From: JALZHR01 sp036389695
Lineage (GTDB): Bacteria; Acidobacteriota; Blastocatellia; Pyrinomonadales; Pyrinomonadaceae
DNA: 5,116 nt
Direction: 5' to 3'
NCBI GenBank assembly: GCA_036389695.1
Contig: DASVWG010000262.1
Location: 1-5,116 of the forward strand
The notes beneath the pieces are model-generated. The model was given only the letters and a program-made list of their open reading frames with translations, searched no databases and was not told where the DNA came from. How positions within the stretch are numbered: the stretch's first letter is position 1; every line of letters starts with the position of its first letter. Positions 1-5,007 of the stretch are shown here, piece after piece. The translations under genes and the position numbers were made by a program.

Positions 1-1433
1 GCATCGACTTCATCCGACCACGCCGCGATGCCGCCTTTCAGATTAATTAAGCGTCCGGTAAAACCCGCGTTTTTTAAATTTTCAATCGCTTTCGCGCTGC
101 GGACGCCGCCTTTGCAGTGCAGAATCGCCGTGCGCGACGAGTCTATTTCACGGGCGCGTGTAAGGATTTCGCCGAGCGGAATCAGCTTCGTTTTCGGAAT
201 CCGCGCGATTTCGAATTCGTGCGGCTCGCGCACGTCGATAATCTGCACTTCGTCGTCGTTTTTGATTAATTCATTCAGCTCGGTCGCCGTAATCTCTTCC
301 AAAACCGGCGTTTCTTCCGGCGGCAAATTCAAGCCGCAGAATTCTTCGTAATCAATCAATTCCTTAATCGTCGGGCGCTCGCCGCAAAGCGGGCAATCGG
401 GATTTTTGCGCAGCTTTAACTCGCGAAAACGCATTTTCCACGCGTCAAAAAGCAGCAAGCGATTCAGCAGAATTCCTTCCGCGCCCAAAATCACTTTGAT
501 GACTTCGTTTGCCTGAATCGTGCCGACAATGCCGGGCAAAACGCCTAAAACTCCGCCTTCGGCGCACGACGGAACGAGTCCGGGCGGCGGCGGTTCGGGA
601 TACAGGCAGCGATAACACGCGCCCTTTTCCGCCCAGAAAACGCTCGCCTGCCCTTCAAAACGAAAAATCGAGCCGTAAACGTTCGGCTTTCCGGTCAAAA
701 CGGACGCGTCGTTGACGAGATAACGCGTCGGAAAATTGTCGGTTCCGTCCACCACGACGTCAAAATCCGCGAACAATTTCAGAGCGTTTTCGCTCGTCAG
801 GCGCGTTTCGAAAGCTTCGATTTTCGTATTCGGATTGATGTCCTGCAATCTATCTTTCGCCGAAGCGATTTTCGGTCGCCCGACGTCCTTTGTGCCGTGA
901 ATAATCTGGCGCTGAAGATTAGATTCGTCGACCACGTCGAAATCGACGATGCCGAGCGTGCCGATGCCCGCCGCCGCCAGATACAAGCCCAAAGGCGAGC
1001 CTAAACCGCCCGTTCCAATCATCAAAACGCGCGCGGCTTTTAATTTTTTTTGTCCTTCCAGCCCGACTTCCGGCAAAATCAGATGACGCGAATAGCGGGC
1101 GATTTCTTCGTTGCTCAAATTCGGTAAATCGCTCACGGCTTTCGCGGCGGGCGCGAAATTTCCGCCCGCAATCGAAGGCACAATCATAATCGTATCGCCG
1201 TCTTTCACGGCAGTTTCCGCGCCTTCCAGATAACGAATATCTTCTTCGCCGACGTAAACGTTGATAAAATTTCGCAAACTGTTCTGGTCGTTATAAAGAT
1301 GCTTGCGCAAACCGTCGTATTCAGTCGTTAATTGGTTCAAAGCGGCGCCGACCGTCGCGGCTTCGACTTCGATTTCCGAATTTCCGCCCGCAAATTGACG
1401 CAAAGGCGTCGGAATTATAATTGCTACTGACAT
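1..1433 (-). CDS. CysO-MoeZ-rhodanese triple fusion: sulfur carrier plus E1-like adenylyltransferase (C-terminus off left edge)
   Basis: I translated 477 residues; the frame is open at the left edge, where only a few residues are probably missing. Residues 1-91 are a ThiS/MoaD/CysO ubiquitin-fold domain: FINVYVGEEDIRYLEG and a terminal PSIAGG closely resemble M. tuberculosis CysO, which ends in AVAGG. A short linker (92-108) follows. Residues about 109-345 are a MoeB/ThiF/MoeZ domain: nucleotide loop GTGGLGSP (140-147), NLQRQ (172-176), GRPK with K188, DGTDN (229-233), paired zinc cysteines C273/C276 and C347/C350, and a candidate catalytic C290 in PSCAEGG. Residues about 380-477 are a rhodanese with IIDVREPHEF and active loop CKGGVRS (C440). 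By family knowledge the E1 part adenylates the carrier C-terminal glycine and the rhodanese cysteine delivers persulfide sulfur to form a thiocarboxylate in the cytoplasm. Oddly, the Gly-Gly (G90-G91) is internal, followed by Asn-Phe. The ATG at 1433 sits 6 bp after the JAMM stop, and GGGAG inside that gene's end serves as ribosome site, which suggests translational coupling. A molybdopterin or thiamine role is possible, but the CysO-like carrier and the neighbours favour cysteine synthesis. Confidence 0.93.
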   Translation of the reverse strand, partial: MSVAIIIPTPLRQFAGGNSEIEVEAATVGAALNQLTTEYDGLRKHLYNDQNSLRNFINVYVGEEDIRYLEGAETAVKDGDTIMIVPSIAGGNFAPAAKAVSDLPNLSNEEIARYSRHLILPEVGLEGQKKLKAARVLMIGTGGLGSPLGLYLAAAGIGTLGIVDFDVVDESNLQRQIIHGTKDVGRPKIASAKDRLQDINPNTKIEAFETRLTSENALKLFADFDVVVDGTDNFPTRYLVNDASVLTGKPNVYGSIFRFEGQASVFWAEKGACYRCLYPEPPPPGLVPSCAEGGVLGVLPGIVGTIQANEVIKVILGAEGILLNRLLLFDAWKMRFRELKLRKNPDCPLCGERPTIKELIDYEEFCGLNLPPEETPVLEEITATELNELIKNDDEVQIIDVREPHEFEIARIPKTKLIPLGEILTRAREIDSSRTAILHCKGGVRSAKAIENLKNAGFTGRLINLKGGIAAWSDEVD

Positions 1434-1450
1434 AATGTATTACTCCCTGA
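1434..1450 (-). promoter_or_regulatory. Ribosome binding site of the fusion gene, inside the JAMM gene end
   Basis: GGGAG covers the last codons of the JAMM gene (CAGGGAGTAA), and the ATG at 1433 follows 9 bases later. Overlap of the ribosome site with the upstream stop favours coupled translation of protease and fusion at similar levels. Confidence 0.7.
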
Positions 1451-1865
1451 TAAGTTCTTCCTCGTTAAATTTCGCGCGGTCTGCCTGCATCTCCCACGAG
1501 CGCAAATCGACCGCTTTTTTCTTTTCCACCGAGACGATGATGTAAGACCAGACGGGCAAAGCGTGGTCTAAATCGAATTGCGAAGGGCGCGCCGGATGGT
1601 CGGGATGCGAATGATAATAGCCGACGACGTCGAGCTTTTTCGCCCGCGCGAAGCGTTCGGCGCGCAGAACGTCCTGCGGCAAAATCAGCACGCGGTTGTG
1701 CCGCGATGATTCCTCGCTCGAGTTTTCCATCGGCAAAAGCTCCGTCACGGTTTTCGTGCCGTCCGCCGCGAAATGCCCGATTAACATTCCGCCGCATTCG
1801 TGCGGATACGTCCGCTCGCCGTGCGCTTCGATTTCTTCGATAGATTTTTCGCTTAACAAAATCAT
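1440..1865 (-). CDS. JAMM/MPN+ metalloprotease, Mec-like (CysO-cysteine peptidase or carrier-processing protease)
   Basis: This is a 141-residue single-domain zinc isopeptidase, similar in length to bacterial Mec proteins. The full JAMM signature is visible: E23 in PHECGG, then H85-S86-H87-P88, S95 and D98 in the YYHSHPDHPARPSQFD stretch. H85, H87 and D98 should bind zinc and E23 should act as general base, so the enzyme looks active. In M. tuberculosis, Mec hydrolyses CysO-Cys to free cysteine; in Pseudomonas (QbsD) and Wolinella (HcyD), relatives trim residues beyond the Gly-Gly of a sulfur carrier. Both activities would suit this locus, because the carrier is encoded immediately downstream as the N-terminal part of a fusion with an internal Gly-Gly. 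The ATG at 1865 is the first possible ATG after an in-frame TGA a few codons upstream; no good Shine-Dalgarno precedes it. The gene probably belongs to the same transcript as the PLP enzyme 115 bp upstream, since I see no convincing terminator or promoter between them. Confidence 0.93.
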   Translation of the reverse strand: MILLSEKSIEEIEAHGERTYPHECGGMLIGHFAADGTKTVTELLPMENSSEESSRHNRVLILPQDVLRAERFARAKKLDVVGYYHSHPDHPARPSQFDLDHALPVWSYIIVSVEKKKAVDLRSWEMQADRAKFNEEELIRE

Positions 1866-1980
1866 AAATTTTATTCACTGCGCCGAACCGGTTTAACGGG
1901 AGCGCAAGCAAACGAGCAAAGATAAAATCAGACAGGAAAAATTTCATCCTTTTTGTCCGCTTCCGTTAAATCTTTTGCTT

Positions 1981-3208
1981 TCATCTATTTGCTTCGGCGG
2001 TCATGGTTTTCGAATGTTTTCCGAAAGCCTGTCCGATGTCGGCGATAATGTCTTCGACTTCCTCGATGCCCGCCGAAATTCGCAAAAGACCTTCACTAAT
2101 TCCGAGCCGGGCGCGTCCGGCGGGCGACATTTCGCGATGCGTCGCGGTCGCCGGATGAACGACGCCGGTAAAAATATCTCCGACGCTCGCCGCGCGTGCA
2201 AAGCTTTAAAGCGTTCATAAATTGATAAACAAACTCGCGCGAATCCTGCCTGAGCCTGACGCCGAGAACCGCGCCGCCGAAAGGCTTCCGCAAAATTCGC
2301 CCCACCTTTTCGCCTTCTTCGCCCGTGACCAGCGCCGGATAAATCACTTTTTCGACTTCGTGCGGGCAATCGAGAAAAAATCCCGCCAGACGCTCGGCGT
2401 TGCGACATTGTTTTTCCAATCTCAAGCCCAGAGTTTTCAAGCCGCGCAAAATCGAATGCGCTTCCCACGCGCTCAAAATTCCGCCCGTGAGCGTCCGCGC
2501 GCCGAGCAGCGCCGGACGGTCAAACTCTTCGCGCGCGACGACGATTCCGCCCGTCGCATCGGCGTGCCCGCCCAGAAATTTCGTCGCGCTGTGGATGACA
2601 AAATCCGCGCCGAAATTTACCGGCTGGCACAAAAACGGCGTCGCAAACGTGTTGTCAATTATCAATTTCGCGCCCGCCTCGCGCGCAACCAGAGCGCAGG
2701 CTTCGATGTCTAAAACTTTCAAAAGCGGGTTGGAGATAGTTTCGCCAAGCAAAACGCGCGGCTTTAATTTCAGCGCCTTCGCGCGCAGATTTTCGAGGTC
2801 GGAAAAATCCGCCAGAACGGTTTTGACGCCGAGCGAGCCGAAAATCGTGTGGAGCAATTCGAGCGACGCGCCGTATAAATCCTGCGACGCCAGAACAACC
2901 GCGCCCGCCGTTAATTCGCAGGCGAGCAGCGCGGCGTGCAGCGCCGCCATTCCCGAACCGAAAGCGCAGGCGAATTTCCCGTTTTCAATCGCGGCAATCG
3001 CTTCTTCGAGCGCGACAACCGTCGGGTTGCCGTAACGGCTGTAGACAAAATCCGAAACCTCGCCCTCGACTACGCGGTCGACGTCTTCCATCCGCTCGTA
3101 AACGAAAGTCGAAGTCGCGTAAATCGGAGTCGCCGCCGGAACGCCGAGCCGCGGCGAGCGTCTTTCACCGGCATGAACAAGCTTTGTTGCAATCGCCAAA
3201 TCGCTCAT
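1981..3208 (-). CDS. Cys/Met-metabolism PLP-dependent enzyme (trans-sulfuration family), frameshifted near 2190
   Basis: This is a gamma-family PLP enzyme (cystathionine gamma-synthase/lyase, methionine gamma-lyase or homoserine-ester sulfhydrylase group). Visible motifs: YSRYGNPT (56-63; Y56 and R58 bind the partner subunit's PLP phosphate), FGSGMAA (83-89), DLYG with ring-stacking Y112, D185 in IIDNT, Schiff-base K210 in SATKFLGGH, and RGLKTL (255-260). The first frame runs to LCTR (residue 339) and then leaves the family pattern. The expected ending, SVGD, VVHPATATHREMSP and LRISAGIEEVEDIIADI, continues in another frame to the TGA at 1981. Restoring 2 bp gives a 409-residue protein of normal length with substrate-carboxylate R377. 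If the shift is real, the gene lacks its C-terminal domain and is a pseudogene; the uneroded downstream frame argues for a very recent mutation or a sequence error. The start at 3208 is chosen for GGAGAG 7 bp upstream. Which reaction it catalyses cannot be read from motifs: the methionine gamma-lyase cysteine after LYG is alanine here. It may make cystathionine or homocysteine beside the cysteine pathway. Confidence 0.9.
2185..2197 (-). other. Frameshift site in the PLP enzyme gene
   Basis: The coding strand reads ACGCGCGGCGAGC. Upstream the family sequence NALKLCTR is in one frame; downstream ASVGDIFTG is in the next. Inserting one CG unit gives TRAASVGD, which matches the spacing of the usual TRAVSLGD motif, so loss of two bases from a short CG run is the simplest explanation. 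Removing one G would also restore frame but leaves the motif one residue short. CG-rich runs of this kind are prone to both slippage and sequencing or assembly error, and I cannot tell which happened. Confidence 0.85.
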
Positions 3209-3220
3209 AATTTTCTCTCC
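3209..3220 (-). promoter_or_regulatory. Ribosome binding site of the PLP enzyme gene
   Basis: GGAGAG lies 6-7 bases before the ATG at 3208. It decides this start over the upstream in-frame ATG at 3349, from which translation would read through the riboswitch-like element and the terminator hairpin. Confidence 0.8.
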
Positions 3221-3225
3221 AAACG

Positions 3226-3266
3226 AAAAAAACTCTCGTGCTAAATAAAAGCACGAGAGTTTTTTT
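3226..3266 (-). terminator. Intrinsic terminator hairpin (possible attenuator) just 5' of the PLP enzyme start
   Basis: A perfect 17-bp stem (3226-3242 with 3250-3266) has a 7-base loop, a CTCTCGTGCT core, and A7/T7 ends on both sides, so it could stop transcription in either direction. On the minus strand its T-run ends only 18 bp before the ATG at 3208, so it lies inside the leader, downstream of the riboswitch-like element. That placement suggests conditional termination of the gene rather than a gene-end terminator. The 5' arm CTCTC could also pair with the GGAGAG ribosome site. I found no clear antiterminator. Confidence 0.88.
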
Positions 3267-3276
3267 ATAAAAATTT

Positions 3277-3336
3277 CCCTTTGCAGTTGTTTAGCAGTTT
3301 TTAAAGTGGAGCAAGTTAACCTTAAATCGCCACTTT
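3277..3336 (-). promoter_or_regulatory. SAM-II-like riboswitch aptamer in the leader of the PLP enzyme gene
   Basis: On the minus strand a perfect 7-bp stem AAAGTGG/CCACTTT (3330-3336 with 3303-3309) closes a 20-base loop that holds GATTTAA near its 5' side and CTTGC near its 3' side. The stem is followed by an A-rich link and GCTAAA (3290-3295), then GCAAAGGG. This order of stem, GAUUU, UUGC, stem, A-rich link and GCUAAA is what I recall of the SAM-II (metA) riboswitch, a compact pseudoknot that binds S-adenosylmethionine and controls methionine genes. Its placement in the leader of a Cys/Met PLP enzyme supports the call. Against it, the link before GCUAAA is short and the pseudoknot pairing is weak: GGUU with AACU, or CUUGC with GCAAAG, are the best I can draw. 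Confidence 0.55.
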
Positions 3337-3381
3337 TTGCGCTTTCCAAAATTTGAAAGCCGAATTAAATATCTAAAGGGC

Positions 3382-3411
3382 AATTTACAGGACTGGCTCG
3401 GAGCGTGTCAA
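3382..3411 (-). promoter_or_regulatory. Promoter for the PLP enzyme-JAMM-fusion transcript
   Basis: A consensus -35 box TTGACA (3406-3411) is followed, after an 18-base spacer, by TAAATT (3382-3387) as -10. Transcription would begin near 3375 and give a leader of about 165 bases containing a small hairpin (GCTTTC/GAAAGC, 3341-3360), the SAM-II-like element and the terminator hairpin. The -35 is perfect; the -10 is moderate. Confidence 0.55.
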
Positions 3412-3529
3412 GTTGATGTAATCGTAATAGAAATTTCAGTTTTATTTTGAAGACGGATTACAACGCGCTTCTGCTTTAGTCTGAGTCAATTTTTCCGAAC
3501 CGGCGGCGAAAATCGCGGCAACCGGTCTT

Positions 3530-3652
3530 TTAATTTCCGTGACCGAAGCGATTATTGCCGGTTGACGATGCATCAGGAGAAAACAGGCTTGCGATAATAT
3601 ATCCGGCAATAATACCTGTAAGAAAACCTGGATTTGCGCCACGGACATTCAT
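3530..3652 (-). CDS. Possible 40-residue single-span membrane peptide
   Basis: This short frame starts at ATG 3652 and ends at TAA 3530. After a short polar N-terminus (MNVRGANPG), residues about 9-26 form one hydrophobic, glycine-containing helix (GFLTGIIAGYIIASLFSP); a polar Asn/Ser/Gly tail follows. The GFLTGIIAG...LFSP pattern recalls the start of small YtxH-like membrane proteins, but this is only a resemblance. A well-formed promoter lies about 55 bp upstream; the ribosome site is weak (CAGG about 14 bp before ATG). A longer overlapping frame (3648-3442) covers the same stretch, so either frame, a degenerate gene, or an untranslated RNA remains possible. I cannot assign a function. Confidence 0.35.
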   Translation of the reverse strand: MNVRGANPGFLTGIIAGYIIASLFSPDASSTGNNRFGHGN

Positions 3653-3712
3653 ATATTTAAAATTACCTGCCGTTATGCGGCGAATAAATTTTATTGATGT
3701 ATTATGCGCGAC

Positions 3713-3741
3713 AAAATATCAGATTTTCCTACGACTGTCAA
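3713..3741 (-). promoter_or_regulatory. Sigma-70-type promoter upstream of the small membrane peptide
   Basis: TTGACA (3736-3741), a 17-base spacer and TATTTT (3713-3718) form a good housekeeping promoter, with a predicted start near 3706. It could drive the 40-residue frame, a small RNA, or an additional longer leader into the PLP enzyme transcript. Confidence 0.5.
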
Positions 3742-3773
3742 CAAAATTTTTTGAAATACTGTCAACAAAATTT
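3734..3773. repeat. Two 16-bp direct repeats, 24-bp period
   Basis: The word ACTGTCAACAAAATTT occurs at 3734-3749 and again at 3758-3773, identical over 16 bases. Read on the minus strand, each copy contains TTGACAGT, and the copy at 3734 supplies the -35 box of the promoter. The 24-bp period is close to two or so helical turns, so this could be a paired regulator site overlapping the promoter, or a small tandem duplication. Confidence 0.75.
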
Positions 3774-3846
3774 ATTAAAAACAAAAGGTTGACACGCTGG
3801 TTAAATTTTCAAAGAGCGCGGAAGAAACCGCCGTCAAAAAGCCGGT

Positions 3847-4812
3847 TTAAGCTTCATCCCAAAAACTTTCGCTCAGGTAGCGTCCGCCGCCGTCGCACAG
3901 AATCGTGACGATGACCGCATCTTCTTTTAATTCACGCGCCAGGCGAAGCGCCGCGAAAACGTTCGCGCCCGAGCTGACGCCGACGAACAAGCCTTCTTCG
4001 CGCGCCAGCCGCCGCGTCATCGCCTGCGCGTCTTCGGTCGAAACTTCCGTGTTTTTATCGGCTAAACGAGCGTCGTAAATGCCCGGCACAATCGCGGTTT
4101 CCAGATGTTTCATCCCTTCCAGACCGTGCAGCGGCGAATCCGGCTGAACAGAAATCGCCTGCAAAGAAGGCTTAAATTCTTTTAATTTTCTGCTCACACC
4201 GACAAAGGTTCCGGTCGTGCCGAGTCCGGCGACGAAATGCGTCACGCGCCCTTGCGTCTGTCGCCAGATTTCCGGCGCGGTCGTCAGAAAATGCGCCTGC
4301 CAGTTAGCCGGATTGTTGTATTGGTCGGGATAAAAATATTTTTCGGGAAACTCGCGCGCCAAGTTTTTGGCGGCTGCCTGCGCGGCGTCGGTTCCGTTTA
4401 AAGCGTCGGTTTCGATGATTTCCGCGCCGTAAAGACGCAAAATTCGTTTGCGCTCGAAGCTCGCGTTTTTCGGCAGCGCGAGCGTCACCCGGTAACCGCG
4501 CGCCGCGCCAATCATCGCGTAGGCGATGCCCGTATTGCCGCTCGTCGCGTCCAGAATCGTTTTGTCGCGGGTTAGCTCGCCGGATTTCTCGCCCGCCAGA
4601 ATCATCGCCAGCGCCGCGCGGTCTTTCACCGCGCCGCCCGGATTTAAGTGCTCGGCTTTCGCGTAAATCTCGATTGTTTCCGGCAAATCGCGGGCGACGC
4701 GGCGCAGGCGAATTAAAGGCGTGTTGCCGATTGCCGCTTCCAGAAAAGACTGTTCGATTTCTGCCGCCGGAAAATTTGTTTCGATTTTTGCTTCCAAAAC
4801 TGCTGTCTGCAT
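3847..4812 (-). CDS. cysM: Cysteine synthase, CysM type (PLP-dependent)
   Basis: This is a 321-residue fold-type II PLP enzyme that makes cysteine from an activated serine (O-acetyl- or O-phosphoserine) and a sulfur donor. Motifs: IGNTPLIRL (28-36), Schiff-base K63 in NPGGAVKDR, TSGNTG (90-95) for the substrate carboxylate, phosphate loop GLGTTGT (196-202), GVSSGAN (278-284) and the C-terminal CDGGGRYLS (306-314). The VTHFVAGLGTTGT segment and the NPAN motif closely resemble M. tuberculosis CysM, which uses CysO thiocarboxylate and O-phosphoserine. By hand alignment, the arginine of that enzyme credited with phosphoserine recognition (R220) falls at K235 here, inside GLEGMKHL; a positive charge is kept, but substrate choice is uncertain. 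The protein ends soon after RYLS, without the longer C-terminal tail of the mycobacterial enzyme. The ATG at 4812 lacks a clear Shine-Dalgarno. The gene stands alone upstream, separated from the PLP enzyme, JAMM and fusion genes by about 640 bp of regulatory sequence. Confidence 0.92.
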   Translation of the reverse strand: MQTAVLEAKIETNFPAAEIEQSFLEAAIGNTPLIRLRRVARDLPETIEIYAKAEHLNPGGAVKDRAALAMILAGEKSGELTRDKTILDATSGNTGIAYAMIGAARGYRVTLALPKNASFERKRILRLYGAEIIETDALNGTDAAQAAAKNLAREFPEKYFYPDQYNNPANWQAHFLTTAPEIWRQTQGRVTHFVAGLGTTGTFVGVSRKLKEFKPSLQAISVQPDSPLHGLEGMKHLETAIVPGIYDARLADKNTEVSTEDAQAMTRRLAREEGLFVGVSSGANVFAALRLARELKEDAVIVTILCDGGGRYLSESFWDEA

Positions 4813-4830
4813 TTTATTTTTAAGCTTTTA

Positions 4831-4921
4831 CTTTGCGACCTTGCGGAAACCTTCGCGTCCTTTGCGGTAAAAATTTTTCTTAACCGCAAAGAGCGCAAAG
4901 TTTTTCGCAAAGGTCGCAAAG
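4831..4921. repeat. Imperfect inverted repeat of CGCAAAG words, probably a dispersed intergenic element
   Basis: The right half holds four CGCAAAG words (4885, 4894, 4906 and 4915), and the left half carries the complementary CTTTGCG-type words with small changes. The arms (about 4831-4873 and 4874-4921) match imperfectly, opening with CTTTGCGACC and closing with GGTCGCAAAG, so the RNA would fold into one long hairpin. I recall similar CGCAAAG intergenic repeats in many environmental bacterial genomes, but cannot check copy number here. It lies in the presumed cysM leader, ending about 18 bp before its ATG. Confidence 0.8.
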
Positions 4922-4942
4922 ATTTTCAATTCCTGTCTCAAT

Positions 4943-4995
4943 AAAAAAGTCGGTCGTGAAACTTTTTTTAGCTTTCACGACCGACTGATTTTTTT
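4943..4995. terminator. Strong bidirectional intrinsic terminator
   Basis: A perfect 14-bp stem AGTCGGTCGTGAAA/TTTCACGACCGACT (4948-4961 with 4973-4986) encloses an 11-base loop. A six-A run on the left (4943-4948) and a T7 run on the right (4989-4995) would terminate transcription in both directions. It separates the partial gene on the right from cysM, so cysM should start its own transcript between here and 4812; I see no convincing promoter boxes there. Confidence 0.88.
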
Positions 4996-5007
4996 AAATT
5001 CCGCGTT

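Noticed and set aside
28..715. Plus-strand frames at 28-351 and 509-715
   Set aside because: They lie antisense to the rhodanese and E1 domains, and their products show no domain.
1..1433. Molybdopterin or thiamine biosynthesis as the role of the MoeB-like fusion
   Set aside because: No moa, moe or thi partner is visible; the carrier domain resembles CysO, and cysM plus a JAMM gene adjoin it.
1465..1947. 160-codon minus frame beginning after AAAAAGG and overlapping the JAMM gene
   Set aside because: Its product is Arg-rich with no motif, and the overlapping JAMM frame carries a complete catalytic signature; it is a frame shadow, despite a fair ribosome site.
1925..1955. Hairpin-like A-run/T-run between the PLP enzyme and JAMM genes, as a terminator
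   Set aside because: The pairing needs a bulge and no T-run follows; co-transcription remains the simpler reading.
2222..3244. Several plus-strand open frames opposite the PLP enzyme (2222-2713, 2400-3035, 2936-3244)
   Set aside because: They are low-complexity Arg/Ser/Ala-rich translations of the antisense strand of a clearly coding gene.
3209..3349. A 47-codon upstream extension of the PLP enzyme, from an ATG at 3349
   Set aside because: It has no ribosome site, no family similarity, and would translate through the riboswitch-like element and the terminator hairpin; ATG 3208 has GGAGAG correctly spaced.
3442..3648. 68-codon minus frame in the cysM-PLP enzyme gap
   Set aside because: No recognisable motif; it competes with the 40-codon frame that has a cleaner membrane-helix pattern. 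Not excluded, but not supported enough to list as a gene.
3824..3848. AAACCG/CGGTTT hairpin just after the cysM stop, as a terminator
   Set aside because: Only about 6 paired bases and no T-run after it on the minus strand.
3555..3908. 117-codon plus frame crossing the cysM 3' end
   Set aside because: Lys/Arg-rich and motif-free, it overlaps the conserved cysM C-terminus and regulatory repeats on the other strand.
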